A stretch of DNA of 64,000 nucleotides from Streptomyces tibetensis. GTDB lineage: Bacteria > Actinomycetota > Actinomycetes > Streptomycetales > Streptomycetaceae. Within the stretch, counting starts at the first letter, position 1, and each line of letters opens with the position of its first letter. Where the stretch lies: assembly GCF_007655005.1 (NCBI RefSeq), contig NZ_SZVW01000022.1, positions 62,001 to 126,000 on the forward strand. The letters run 5' to 3'. The notes beneath the pieces were generated by a model, which saw nothing but the letters and a program-made list of their open reading frames with translations, was not told where the DNA came from and did no database searches. The position numbers and the translations under genes were made by a program. This document shows, piece by piece, positions 25,541-34,650 of the stretch.

Positions 25541-26397
25541 CCTCTACGACCGTTGTCCACAGGCCTGTTCGGTGGGGACGCGTGGCCCTGCACGTGGGCT
25601 GCCTGCTCGCCCTGCTGGTCATGCTGTACCCCCTGGCCTGGCTGCTGGCCACCTCGCTCAAACCCGCCGACGAGGTCATAGCCAGCCTGAACCTGCTGCC
25701 CAGCCATTTGGAGTGGTCGAACTACGCAACCGCCCTCGACGGCGTCAACGACGTCTCCATCTGGCGGCTGCTCGGCAACTCCCTGCTGATCGCGGGCGGC
25801 GCGGTCCTCGGCAACGTCATCAGTTGCTCACTCGCGGCCTACGCCTTCGCGCGGCTGAGGTTCCGCTTCCGCGGGCCGCTGTTCGCCTTCATGATCGCCA
25901 CGATCATGCTGCCGCACCACGCGGTGCTGATCCCGCAGTACATCATCTTCAACCAGCTCGGCCTGGTGAACACCTACTGGCCGCTGATCCTGCCGAAGTT
26001 CCTCGCCACCGAGGCGTTCTTCGTCTTCCTCATCGTGCAGTTCATGCGCAGTCTGCCGCGCGAGCTGGAGGAGGCGGCCCGGATCGACGGCTGCGGGCCC
26101 TTCCGGAGCTTCTTCCAGGTCGTGCTGCCGCTCACCCGGCCGGCCCTGATCACCACCGCCATCTTCACGTTCATCTGGACCTGGAACGACTTCTTCACCC
26201 AGCTCATCTACCTCTTCGACCCGGAGAAGTTCACCCTCACGCTCGCGCTGCGCTCCTTCGTGGACGCCTCCAGCACCTCCGCCTTCGGCCCGATGTTCGC
26301 CCTGTCGGTGATCGCGCTGCTGCCGATCGTGCTGTTCTTCCTCGCCTTCCAGCGGTTCCTGGTGGAGGGCATGGCGAGCTCCGGACTGAAGGGGTGA
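25537..26397 (+). CDS. Sugar ABC transporter permease, MalG type
   Basis: A 286-residue second permease with six helices and an EAA loop EEAARIDGCGPFRSFFQVVLP (about 184-203). GTG 25537 is the coupled start. No ATP-binding subunit follows; in Streptomyces such importers commonly share the MsiK ATPase, so this is expected rather than a loss. Confidence 0.92.
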   Translation: MTSTTVVHRPVRWGRVALHVGCLLALLVMLYPLAWLLATSLKPADEVIASLNLLPSHLEWSNYATALDGVNDVSIWRLLGNSLLIAGGAVLGNVISCSLAAYAFARLRFRFRGPLFAFMIATIMLPHHAVLIPQYIIFNQLGLVNTYWPLILPKFLATEAFFVFLIVQFMRSLPRELEEAARIDGCGPFRSFFQVVLPLTRPALITTAIFTFIWTWNDFFTQLIYLFDPEKFTLTLALRSFVDASSTSAFGPMFALSVIALLPIVLFFLAFQRFLVEGMASSGLKG

Positions 26398-26402
26398 GGG
26401 AA

Positions 26403-26996
26403 ATGGCAGCGAGGGACACGGGCGAGGTGTTCGGCCCGCGCATGACGCTGTTCGCCGACGTGCTGAGCATCGGACTCGCCACGGCGGCGGCCTGCCTGCC
26501 CCTGGTCACGGTCCCGGCCGCGCTGTCGACGGCGTGCGCCGTGCTGCGGGGAGCGGGAGTGGGCCAACCCGTCACGGCGGGGCGGTACTTCGCCCTGCTG
26601 CGGCGGCGGTTGCGCGCCGGCGACCTGGTGGCGGGGGCCGTCGCCCTTGCGGGTCTGCTGGTGTTCGCCGCCGATGTGGCGCTGGCCGGGGCCGGACTGC
26701 CGGGAGCGCCGGGGTTCGCGGTGGCGGCCGCGGTGATCGGCACGGGCGCGGTGGTGGTCGGGCTGCGCGCCTGCGGGCGCCCCGAGTCGCTCACCGACTG
26801 GCGGGCCGCGGTGCGCGGGGCCGGCCGGGACGCCGTGGCGGACGTGGGCGGCAGCGGCCTGGTTCTGCTCGCCGTGGCGACGGCAGCGCTGTGCGCCTGG
26901 ATGCTGCTGCCGCTGGCCTTCCTCGCCCCCGGGCCACTGGCCCTGGCGCTCACCGCCGTCGACGTACGCAGGTCCGCTGCCGTTCTCCCTCAATAG
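26403..26996 (+). CDS. YesL/DUF624-like membrane protein
   Basis: A 197-residue protein with about five membrane helices. The N-terminal MTLFADVLSIGLATAAACLP matches the start of YesL/DUF624 proteins, which accompany sugar ABC importers in Firmicutes and actinomycetes and have no settled role. GAGGG lies just before the ATG, 5 bases after the permease stop. It is the last gene of the sugar operon. Confidence 0.75.
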   Translation: MAARDTGEVFGPRMTLFADVLSIGLATAAACLPLVTVPAALSTACAVLRGAGVGQPVTAGRYFALLRRRLRAGDLVAGAVALAGLLVFAADVALAGAGLPGAPGFAVAAAVIGTGAVVVGLRACGRPESLTDWRAAVRGAGRDAVADVGGSGLVLLAVATAALCAWMLLPLAFLAPGPLALALTAVDVRRSAAVLPQ

Positions 26997-27112
26997 CCGG
27001 AAGTTCAGCAGTCATTGGTGCACATCAGGTGTGATCACGGGGACGAGTTGGTCATCCTCTTGTCATGAACCTGCGGCTCGATGGGCGGGTCGCAGCCTCA
27101 TGGAGGTGTGGG

Positions 27113-27565
27113 ATGCACCGCAGATTCGCAACCGGTCTTGCCGCCACGACCCTGACCCTCGTCACCGTGGTCGGCGCCGCCACGAGCGCGAGCGCCGCTC
27201 CTGCCGACAAGCCGCAGGTGCTCGCGAACTGGACGCAGACCAGCGCGTCCAGCTACAGCACCTGGGCCGCCGCCCGGGCCAACCAGTCGGCATGGGCCGC
27301 GTACGCCTTCGACTGGTCGACCGACTACTGCTCCTCCTCGCCGGACAACCCGTTCGGCTTCCCCTTCTCGATGTCCTGCGCCCGTCACGACTTCGGCTAC
27401 CGCAACTACAAGGCGGCGGGCACCTTCAGCGCCAACAAGTCCCGGCTCGACAGCGCCTTCTACGAAGACCTCAAGAGGGTGTGCGCGGCCTACAGCGGCG
27501 GCACGAAGACCTCCTGCACCAGCACGGCCTGGACCTACTACCAGGCCGTGCGGGCTTTCGGCTGA
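27113..27565 (+). CDS. Secreted phospholipase A2
   Basis: A 150-residue precursor closely resembling the S. violaceoruber phospholipase A2, which hydrolyses the sn-2 ester of phospholipids. The signal peptide ends ATSASA and the mature enzyme begins APADKP at residue 29. The catalytic pair is His92-Asp93 in CARHDFGYRNY. Cys73/Cys89 and Cys124/Cys135 match the two disulfides, and the Ca2+-binding Asp is in the helix before the His. GGAGG precedes ATG 27113 at 9 bases; the ATG at 27065 has no such site. It is monocistronic, facing the PAP2 gene. Confidence 0.95.
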   Translation: MHRRFATGLAATTLTLVTVVGAATSASAAPADKPQVLANWTQTSASSYSTWAAARANQSAWAAYAFDWSTDYCSSSPDNPFGFPFSMSCARHDFGYRNYKAAGTFSANKSRLDSAFYEDLKRVCAAYSGGTKTSCTSTAWTYYQAVRAFG

Positions 27566-27581
27566 CGGTTCGTCACCGCGA

Positions 27582-27607
27582 GGGCGCCGGGCAGCGGGGT
27601 GGCGCCC
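27582..27607. terminator. Hairpin between convergent PLA2 and PAP2 genes
   Basis: GGGCGCC (27582-27588) and GGCGCCC (27601-27607) form a 7-base stem with a 12-base loop in the 63-base gap between the two convergent stops. Confidence 0.5.
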
Positions 27608-27628
27608 CGCGCCCGGCCGAGCCGCGGC

Positions 27629-28327
27629 TCACCGGCGCAGAGCGCCGACGCTGATCCGCGGCCACGAACGGGCCGCCGCGAGGAGGGCCTCGGTCCTCGC
27701 CGACGGGGTGGCCGCCGCTGCCGCCAGGGCCGCCGCCGCGCTCGCGATGCCGAGGACCGCGCCCGCCGCCACGTCGCCCGGGTAGTGCACGCCCGTGTGC
27801 ACGCGGGAGTAGCCGACGGCGCTCGCCAGCGCGCCGAGGGGTACCGCCGCGGGCGGCAGGACCACGCCGACGGCGGTGGCGAAGGCGACCGCCGACGCCG
27901 TGTGCCCGGACGGGAACGAGGCGGAGGTCGGCATCTTGACATGCCGGTCCACCGTCACCCGGGCCGCTTCCCGGTCCGGCCGCGCCCGGCGCACCAGGCG
28001 CTTGCCGAGCAGGTTGGCCGAGGCCGATGCCACGGCGATCGCACCGACGCCCGCGAGGGCGGCCTTGCGCGGTCGCTTCCCGGCCAGGGACAGGGCGGCG
28101 GCGATGGCGAACGAGATCTTCGAGTGGTCGGCCGCGTGCGACAGATGGCGCAGCGTCCGGTCCAGGGTCGGCGTGGGAGTGGCGGCCACCGCCGCGTACA
28201 GGGCGCCGTCCACGGCCCTGAGATCGCCGAACACGGCGCTCAGGAGCCGGCCGGGCCGACTCGCGAAGCCCCGGGAGTGCTGAAGCGGACGGGGGGCGTC
28301 CGCGTCTGTGGTCGTCGGATCGGTCAT
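27629..28327 (-). CDS. PAP2-family phosphatase, membrane
   Basis: A 232-residue type 2 phosphatidic acid phosphatase. All three signature motifs are visible: KRLVRRARP (motif 1), PSGHT (motif 2) and SRVHTGVHYPGD (motif 3). Membrane helices surround them, placing the active site outside. Substrates can be phosphatidate, undecaprenyl pyrophosphate or other phospholipids. The ATG at 28327 has GGGGAGAAG upstream. It diverges from the methyltransferase gene. Confidence 0.88.
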   Translation of the reverse strand: MTDPTTTDADAPRPLQHSRGFASRPGRLLSAVFGDLRAVDGALYAAVAATPTPTLDRTLRHLSHAADHSKISFAIAAALSLAGKRPRKAALAGVGAIAVASASANLLGKRLVRRARPDREAARVTVDRHVKMPTSASFPSGHTASAVAFATAVGVVLPPAAVPLGALASAVGYSRVHTGVHYPGDVAAGAVLGIASAAAALAAAAATPSARTEALLAAARSWPRISVGALRR

Positions 28328-28463
28328 GTGCTTCTCCCCGCAGTGGCCTTCCCCAGCAAGGTACCGGCTCACGCCCGGCGCACGCTCGGCGCCCCTGCGA
28401 GCCGGTACCCTCCGGGTGCCCGGACGGCGGACGACCACCCCGGTGATCCGGAACACTGAGCAC

Positions 28464-29120
28464 ATGCCTCTGCTGCCCCGCCGCACCCTGCGCGCACTGG
28501 AGCGTTTCCACGCCGCCCGGCCCTGGGACCACAACGCCCACTTCCACCGCTGGATCCTGCGGCAGCTTCCCGAGCGGGTGGGCGGTGCCCTGGATGTGGG
28601 ATGCGGCAGCGGCGACCTGGCCCGGCTGCTGACCGGCAGGGCCGCCCGTGTGCACGGAATCGACGCCGACCCGGCGATCACGGCCCGGGCGCGGGAGCTG
28701 ACCCCGCGGGCGGCCCCCGTGACGTACACGGCGGCCGACGCGCTGACCGGTCTCGGTGGCCGGTCGTACGACGTCATCACCTGCGTCGCCGCCCTCCACC
28801 ATCTGCCGTTCCCCGAGGCCCTCAAGGCCTTCCGTGACCATCTCGCCCCCGGTGGGACCCTGGTGATCGTCGGCGTGGCCCGGGAGCACACGCCCGTCGA
28901 CCACCTGCTCGGCATCGCGTCGATCCCGCTCAACGTCCTCATGGCGTTGCTGAAGAACCGGGGTCGCCCGGCGCCCCGCCCGGTCTCGATGACCGCACCC
29001 ACTCGTCCGGCGGACCTGACCTTCTCCGAGATCGCACGCGAGGCCCGGGCCGTCCTCCCCGGTGTCCGGCTGCGTCGGCGCCTGTTCTGGCGCTACACGC
29101 TGGTGTGGCGGCGCCTCTGA
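28464..29120 (+). CDS. Class I SAM-dependent methyltransferase
   Basis: A 218-residue methyltransferase. The SAM site is ALDVGCGSGDLARLL (about 36-50), with the acidic residue of motif II in HGIDADP and an ADAL turn (motif III). The post-SAM part YDVITCVAALHHLPFPEAL is the methyltransferase 11 pattern. The substrate is unknown. ATG 28464 is chosen because the upstream frame lacks family sequence and a ribosome site. It converges on copA. Confidence 0.85.
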   Translation: MPLLPRRTLRALERFHAARPWDHNAHFHRWILRQLPERVGGALDVGCGSGDLARLLTGRAARVHGIDADPAITARARELTPRAAPVTYTAADALTGLGGRSYDVITCVAALHHLPFPEALKAFRDHLAPGGTLVIVGVAREHTPVDHLLGIASIPLNVLMALLKNRGRPAPRPVSMTAPTRPADLTFSEIAREARAVLPGVRLRRRLFWRYTLVWRRL

Positions 29121-29132
29121 CCCCTCGGTGCC

Positions 29133-31382
29133 TCAGTCGGCGGCACGGAAGGTGCGCAGCCGCAGCGAGTTGCCGACCACGAAGACCGAGGAGAAGGCCA
29201 TCGCCGCCCCGGCGATCATGGGGGTGAGCAGGCCGGCCGCGGCCAGTGGCAGGGCCGCCACGTTGTAGGCGAAGGCCCAGAACAGATTCGAGCGGATCGT
29301 GCGGAGCGTGCGGCGGGCGAGCCGGACGGCGTCCGCCGCGGCCCGCAGATCGCCCCGGACGAGCGTCAGGTCGCCGGCCTCGATCGCGGCGTCCGTGCCG
29401 GTGCCCAGGGCCAGACCGAGATCGGCCTGGGCGAGGGCCGCGGCGTCGTTGACACCGTCCCCGACCATCGCCACCGACCGGCCCTCCGTCTGCAAGCGCT
29501 TGATCACCTCGACCTTGTCCTGAGGGAGCACCTCGGCGACGACCTCCTCGATGCCCACCTCGCGGGCGACGGACCGGGCCACCGCTTCGTTGTCGCCGGT
29601 CAGCAGGATCGGCGTGAGACCGAGCGCCCGCAGCCGGCCGACGGCCTCCGCGCTCGTGTCCTTCACCGCGTCGGCCACCTCCAGCACCGCACGTGCCTCG
29701 CCGTCCCACGCGACGGCGATAGCTGTGCGCCCGGCGTCCTCGGCCGCCGCCCTGGCACGGGCCAGGCCCTCGGGTAGCTCCATCGCCCAGTCGGCCAGCA
29801 GCCGCTCCCGTCCGACGAGCACCGCGTGGCCCTCGACCACGCCCCGCACACCGAGCCCGGGCACGTTGGCGAAGTCCTCGGGCGTGGGCAGCGCGCCCAG
29901 CTTCTCCAGCGCCCCGTCGGCGACGGCCCGGGCGATCGGATGCTCGGAGGAGTGCTCCAGCGCCCCGGCCAGCCGCAGCACTTCGGCTTCTTCCGTGCCC
30001 TCGGCGGTGTGCACGGCCAGCAGCGTCATCCGGCCGGTCGTGACCGTGCCGGTCTTGTCGAGGACGACGGTGTCGACCCGGCGCGTGGACTCCAGGACCT
30101 CCGGGCCCTTGATCAGGATGCCGAGCTGGGCGCCCCGCCCGGTGCCCACCATCAGCGCGGTCGGCGTCGCCAGCCCCAGGGCGCAGGGGCAGGCGATGAC
30201 GAGGACGGCGACCGCCGCGGTGAAGGCGGCCGTCAGCCCGACGCCGTTGCCCAGCCAGAAGCCCAGCGTGCCGAGCGCCAGGGCGATCACCACCGGCACG
30301 AACACGGCAGAGATCCGGTCCGCGAGCCGCTGCGCGGCGGCCTTGCCGTTCTGCGCGTCCTCAACCAGCCGGGCCATCCGGGCGAGTTGGGTGTCCGCGC
30401 CCACCCGGGTGGCCCGCACGACGAGCCGCCCGCCGACGTTGATCGTGGCGCCGGTGACGGGGTCGCCCGCGCCCACCTCCACCGGGACGGACTCACCGGT
30501 GAGCATCGAGGCGTCCACCGCGGAGGAACCCTCTTCGACCGTCCCGTCCGTCGCGATCTTCTCGCCGGGCCGGACCAGGAAGTGGTCCCCGGTCTTCAAC
30601 TCACCTACCGGGACGGTCTGTTCACGGCCGTCTGCCCGCAGCACGGTGACGTCCTTCGCGCCCAGCTCCAGCAGCGCGCGCAGTGCCGCGCCCGCCTTGC
30701 GCTTGGCGCGGGCCTCGAAGTACCGCCCGGCCAGGATGAAGGCGGTCACGCCCGCGGCGGCCTCCAGGTAGATGTTCCCGGCGCCGTCCGTGCGCTCGAT
30801 GGTCAGCTCGAAGGGATGCGTCATGCCCGGTGTGCCCGCGGTGCCGAGGAACAGCGCCCACAGCGACCACAGGAAGGCGGCCGAGGTGCCCAGCGAGATC
30901 AGGGTGTCCATGGTGGCCGCGCCGTGCCGCGCGTTGGTGAACGCCGCCCTGTGGAAGGGCCAGGCCGCGTACGTCACGACGGGTGCGGCCAGAGTGAGCG
31001 ACAGCCACTGCCAGTACGCGAACTGCAGCGCCGGGATCATCGCCATGGCCACGACGGGTACCGCGAGCACCACCGCGGTGACCAACCGCTCGCGCAGCGG
31101 CCGCAGTTCGTCGGCCTCCACACCCGTGTCGTCCTGCTCGGCGGGGGGCGCGGGCTCCCGCGCGGTGTACCCGGTGGCCTCGACGGTGGCGATGAGATCG
31201 CCGACGGAGACGTCACCGGAGTAGCCGACCTTGGCCTTCTCCGTCGCGTAGTTGACGGTCGCGGTGACCCCGTCCATGCGGTTGAGCTTCTTCTCGACGC
31301 GTGCCGCGCAGGAGGCGCAGGTCATGCCGCCGATGGCGAGCTCGACCTCGGTCTCGGTGCCGGTCGTCGTACCGGTGCTCAT
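29133..31382 (-). CDS. copA: Copper-exporting P1B-type ATPase CopA
   Basis: A 749-residue heavy-metal ATPase pumping Cu(I) out of the cytoplasm. It has one N-terminal metal-binding domain (GGMTCASC, Cys22/Cys25), the membrane CPC metal site (ACPCALGLATP), the phosphorylation motif DKTGT and the hinge GDGVNDAAAL. Length is normal. It follows copZ by 3 bases in the same direction, so the two form one operon under CsoR-type operators. Confidence 0.95.
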   Translation of the reverse strand: MSTGTTTGTETEVELAIGGMTCASCAARVEKKLNRMDGVTATVNYATEKAKVGYSGDVSVGDLIATVEATGYTAREPAPPAEQDDTGVEADELRPLRERLVTAVVLAVPVVAMAMIPALQFAYWQWLSLTLAAPVVTYAAWPFHRAAFTNARHGAATMDTLISLGTSAAFLWSLWALFLGTAGTPGMTHPFELTIERTDGAGNIYLEAAAGVTAFILAGRYFEARAKRKAGAALRALLELGAKDVTVLRADGREQTVPVGELKTGDHFLVRPGEKIATDGTVEEGSSAVDASMLTGESVPVEVGAGDPVTGATINVGGRLVVRATRVGADTQLARMARLVEDAQNGKAAAQRLADRISAVFVPVVIALALGTLGFWLGNGVGLTAAFTAAVAVLVIACPCALGLATPTALMVGTGRGAQLGILIKGPEVLESTRRVDTVVLDKTGTVTTGRMTLLAVHTAEGTEEAEVLRLAGALEHSSEHPIARAVADGALEKLGALPTPEDFANVPGLGVRGVVEGHAVLVGRERLLADWAMELPEGLARARAAAEDAGRTAIAVAWDGEARAVLEVADAVKDTSAEAVGRLRALGLTPILLTGDNEAVARSVAREVGIEEVVAEVLPQDKVEVIKRLQTEGRSVAMVGDGVNDAAALAQADLGLALGTGTDAAIEAGDLTLVRGDLRAAADAVRLARRTLRTIRSNLFWAFAYNVAALPLAAAGLLTPMIAGAAMAFSSVFVVGNSLRLRTFRAAD

Positions 31383-31385
31383 GAC

Positions 31386-31598
31386 TCAGACCCGCCCGGT
31401 CAGCTCGTAGCCGGCCTCGTCCACGACCTCCGCGATCGCGGCGTCGTCGGGCTCGACGGTGCTGGTGACGGTGACATGGCCGGTGTCGAGGTCGACCTCG
31501 ACACCGCGGACGCCGTCCAGCTCGCCGATGACCTCGGTCAGCGTGGCCTTGCAGTGGCCGCAGGACATTCCGGAGACGGCGTAGGCGGTGGTGGGCAT
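31386..31598 (-). CDS. copZ: Copper chaperone CopZ
   Basis: A 70-residue heavy-metal-associated domain with metal-binding motif MSCGHC (Cys13, Cys16). It delivers Cu(I) to CopA and may pass copper to the CsoR sensor. ATG 31598 is preceded by GAGGAGG, while an upstream ATG at 31622 is not. First gene of the copper operon. Confidence 0.95.
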   Translation of the reverse strand: MPTTAYAVSGMSCGHCKATLTEVIGELDGVRGVEVDLDTGHVTVTSTVEPDDAAIAEVVDEAGYELTGRV

Positions 31599-31670
31599 CG
31601 GTGCCTCCTCTGGGCGATACAACAGATGCGGTGAATGCGGGGTGGGGGTATCTCCTCACCACCTTCAGGT

Positions 31671-31687
31671 ATACCCCCCAGGGGTAT
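31671..31687. promoter_or_regulatory. CsoR operator, copZA side
   Basis: ATACCCCCCAGGGGTAT is a near-perfect palindrome matching the CsoR-binding consensus described for S. lividans (TACCC...GGGTA). Cu(I)-CsoR releases it. It lies about 72 bases upstream of copZ and 47 bases from an identical second copy. Confidence 0.88.
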
Positions 31688-31717
31688 ATGATGCAAGCGC
31701 GAGAGGGACTTGACTGA

Positions 31718-31734
31718 ATACCCCCCAGGGGTAT
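31718..31734. promoter_or_regulatory. CsoR operator, side of the His-rich secreted protein
   Basis: A second, identical copy of ATACCCCCCAGGGGTAT. It lies 63 bases upstream of the divergent secreted-protein gene. Both directions of transcription from this region are therefore expected to respond to copper. Confidence 0.88.
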
Positions 31735-31797
31735 CGTGAAAATGCATGGAGGCCCCGCAACGAGCGGGAGGCCCGATATCTGAAGGAGCCGACGGCC

Positions 31798-32772
31798 ATG
31801 AACACCGGACTGAGGATCACCACCTTCGCCGCCGCCCTGGCAGCGACCTTCGGCGCGGCCTACGGCATCGGACAGGGCGTCGGCCCCGTCGCCGCCGACA
31901 GTCCCCCGAAGCACGGAGACGAACACGGCCGGCCCCCGCAGGAGCAGTCGGAAGGCGGTGGCCACTCCGGACACGACACACCCCCGGCCGGCGGACTGCA
32001 GATCGCCGAGGGCGGCTACACGCTCGACCTGGAAACCCCGCGCGTCACCGCGGGCAGGCCGGCCGACCTGCGTTTCACCGTCCGGGACACCGGCGGCCGC
32101 GCGCTCACCGCCTACCAGCGCGAGCACGACAAGGAACTGCACCTCATCGTGGCCTCACGTGACCTGGTCACCTATCGGCATCTGCACCCCACCCGCGCCG
32201 CCGACGGCACCTGGAGCACACCCCTGGACCTGCCCCGCGCGGGCGGCTACCGCGTCTTCGCCGACTTCACCCCGGCGAAGGATTCCCCGGCGAAGAAGAA
32301 CGCCGAGAACCTCACCCTCGGCGCGGACCTCGCCGCCTCCGGCCCGTACGAGGCCCGGCAACTGCCGCCCGCGAGCACCACGGCCCGGATCAACGGCTAC
32401 GACGTGAAGCTGGCCGGCGCCCTGCACCCGGGCAAGGCGAGCGAGCTGAAGCTGAAGGTCTCCCGCGACGGCAAGCCCGTCACCGACCTCCAGCCCTACC
32501 TCGGCGCCTACGGCCATCTGGTCGCGCTGCGCTCCAGCGACCTCGCCTACCTGCACGTCCACCCGAACGGCGAACCCGGCGACGGCACGACCAGGCCCGG
32601 CCCGGACATCTCGTTCACGGCCATCGCACCCAGCTCCGGCGCCTACCGCCTGTTCCTCGACTTCAAGCACGACGGCAAGGTCCACACGGCGGCGTTCACC
32701 GTCCGCGCCGGGGGAGCGGCGGCCGACTCCGGTACCCCCGAGGGGCATGCGGAGGACGCCCACGGGCACTGA
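31798..32772 (+). CDS. Secreted histidine-rich protein under CsoR-type control
   Basis: A 324-residue exported protein, divergent from copZA and sharing two CsoR operators. The N-terminus (about 1-33) is a signal peptide or membrane anchor. His-rich segments occur at about 38-60 (GDEHGRPPQ, GHSGHD), RHLHP, LHVHPNGEP and a C-terminal GHAEDAHGH. About 17 His, no Cys and only the initiator Met. Two similar beta-rich halves are suggested by the repeated LxxYRxFxDF endings (GGYRVFADF, GAYRLFLDFKHDG). It probably binds Cu(II) outside the cell. I do not know a characterised homologue. GGAG precedes the ATG. Confidence 0.7.
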   Translation: MNTGLRITTFAAALAATFGAAYGIGQGVGPVAADSPPKHGDEHGRPPQEQSEGGGHSGHDTPPAGGLQIAEGGYTLDLETPRVTAGRPADLRFTVRDTGGRALTAYQREHDKELHLIVASRDLVTYRHLHPTRAADGTWSTPLDLPRAGGYRVFADFTPAKDSPAKKNAENLTLGADLAASGPYEARQLPPASTTARINGYDVKLAGALHPGKASELKLKVSRDGKPVTDLQPYLGAYGHLVALRSSDLAYLHVHPNGEPGDGTTRPGPDISFTAIAPSSGAYRLFLDFKHDGKVHTAAFTVRAGGAAADSGTPEGHAEDAHGH

Positions 32773-32775
32773 GCG

Positions 32776-34602
32776 TCAGCCGAGCGCCCGGTCCAGGTTG
32801 AAGGCCGCGCTGATGAGCGCGAGGTGCGTGAACGCCTGTGGGAAGTTGCCCTGCTGCTCCCCGGTGTGGCTGATCTCCTCGGCGTAGAGGCCGAGATGGT
32901 TGGCGTACGTCAGCATCTTCTCGAAGGCGAGCCGTGCCTCGTCGATCCGGCCGGCGTGCACCATCGCCTCGACATACCAGAACGAGCAGATGGAGAACGT
33001 GCCCTCGTCGCCGCGCAGCCCGTCGGGGCTGGAGCGGGGGTCGTAGCGGTAGACCAGCGAGTCCGACACCAGCTCCTCGGTGAGCGCGTCCAGCGTCGAC
33101 AGCCACTTCGGATCCGTGGGGGCGATGAACTTCGTCAGCGGCATCATCAGCACGGCCGCGTCGAGCACGTCCCCGTCCTCGTGCTGGACGAAGGCTCGGC
33201 GCTGCTCGGACCAGCCCCGGCTCATGATCCGCCGGTAGATCGTGTCGCGGCACTCCCGCCAGCGCGGCAGGTCGGCGGGCAGGCCGCGCCGGTTGGCCAT
33301 CCGGATGGCCCGCTCGATCGCCACCCAGCACATCAGCCGCGAGTACAGGAATTTCCTGCGCCCGCCCCGCGTCTCCCAGATCCCCTCGTCGGGCTGGTCC
33401 CAGTGCGCGCACACCCAGTCCACCAGTGCGCACACGTCGTCCCAGTGGCCGCTGGAGATGGGCTTGGCCCACTTGTCGTAGAGGTAGATCGAGTCGATCA
33501 GCGCGCCGTAGATGTCGAGCTGGAGCTGGTCGGCAGCGGCGTTGCCGACCCGCACCGGCGCCGAGCCGTGATGCCCTTCCAGATGGTCCAGGGTGCGTTC
33601 GGGCAGCTCGGTGCGTCCGTCGATGCCGTACATGATCTGCAACGGGCCGGAGACCTTGCCGTCGCCCGGGCTGATGTGCCGGGTCACGAAGTCCATGAAC
33701 GCCTCGGCCTCCCCAGTGAAGCCCAGTCGCAGCAGGGCGTAGACGCAGAACGCCGCGTCGCGCACCCACACGTACCGGTAGTCCCAGTTGCGCTCGCCGC
33801 CCAGCTCCTCGGGCAGACTCGTCGTCGGCGCGGCCACGATCGCCCCGGTCGGCGCGTACGTGAGCAGCTTCAGCGTCAGGGCCGAACGGTGCACCATCTC
33901 CCGCCAGCGGCCCTTGTACCGGGACGCCGACAGCCAGCGCCGCCAGTACGCCACCGTCGCCGCGAACTGCTCCTCCGCCTCCGTGCGCGCACACCGGCGG
34001 GGCGTCACCTCGCCGCCGACCTTGTCCAGCGCGAACACCGCCGTCTCGCCCTCGGTGAGCTTGAAGTCGCCTCGGACGTCCGGCCCGTCCGTCTCCAGCG
34101 ACACGGTCGCGGTGAGCGCGAGCGCCAGCCCCTCGGTCTCGAACACCGCGGTGTCGCCGGCAAGCCGCACGGTGTGCGGCCGGGAGCCGTAGTCGACCCG
34201 GGGCGCCACCCGCGTACGGAACGGGATCGAGCCCCGTACGCACACCACCCGCCGGATCAGCCGGTGCCGCTCGGCCTCGGCCGGACCGCCGCCGACCGGC
34301 ATGAAGTCCTGCACCTCGCCGACCCCGTCCTCGGTGAAGAACCGGGTGATCAGCACGTTGGTGTCGGGGAAGTAGAACTGCTTGGTCCGGGCCGGCACCG
34401 ACGCCGCCAGTTCGAAACAGCCACCGCGCTCGGCGTCCAGGATCGAGGCGAACACGCTCGGCGCGTCGAAGGCCGGGCAGCAGTACCAGTCGATCGTGCC
34501 GTCGGTCCCCACCAGGGCCACACTGCGCAGATCGCCGATCAGCCCGTGCTCCGCGATCGGCACGTACCGCCGCCCGCCCCGGTCCTGTGCCGCTCCGTCC
34601 AT
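32776..34602 (-). CDS. GH15 glucoamylase/trehalase-like hydrolase
   Basis: A 608-residue cytoplasmic glycoside hydrolase of family 15. The N-terminal beta-sandwich (PIAEHGLIGDLRSVALVGTDGTIDW at the start) precedes an alpha/alpha barrel. The general acid region is DEGIWETRGG, the substrate segment RNWDYRYVWVRDAAF, and the base lies in EISHTGEQQGNFPQAF. Relatives hydrolyse glucosides or trehalose. No signal peptide is seen. ATG 34602 has GGGAGG upstream; a longer frame crosses tandem repeats and is rejected. It converges on the copper-side gene (3-base gap). Confidence 0.88.
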   Translation of the reverse strand: MDGAAQDRGGRRYVPIAEHGLIGDLRSVALVGTDGTIDWYCCPAFDAPSVFASILDAERGGCFELAASVPARTKQFYFPDTNVLITRFFTEDGVGEVQDFMPVGGGPAEAERHRLIRRVVCVRGSIPFRTRVAPRVDYGSRPHTVRLAGDTAVFETEGLALALTATVSLETDGPDVRGDFKLTEGETAVFALDKVGGEVTPRRCARTEAEEQFAATVAYWRRWLSASRYKGRWREMVHRSALTLKLLTYAPTGAIVAAPTTSLPEELGGERNWDYRYVWVRDAAFCVYALLRLGFTGEAEAFMDFVTRHISPGDGKVSGPLQIMYGIDGRTELPERTLDHLEGHHGSAPVRVGNAAADQLQLDIYGALIDSIYLYDKWAKPISSGHWDDVCALVDWVCAHWDQPDEGIWETRGGRRKFLYSRLMCWVAIERAIRMANRRGLPADLPRWRECRDTIYRRIMSRGWSEQRRAFVQHEDGDVLDAAVLMMPLTKFIAPTDPKWLSTLDALTEELVSDSLVYRYDPRSSPDGLRGDEGTFSICSFWYVEAMVHAGRIDEARLAFEKMLTYANHLGLYAEEISHTGEQQGNFPQAFTHLALISAAFNLDRALG

Positions 34603-34650
34603 GACAGCCTCCCTGCCCGGTCGGCGCCTCAGCCCAAGCCTAGAGCCGCC

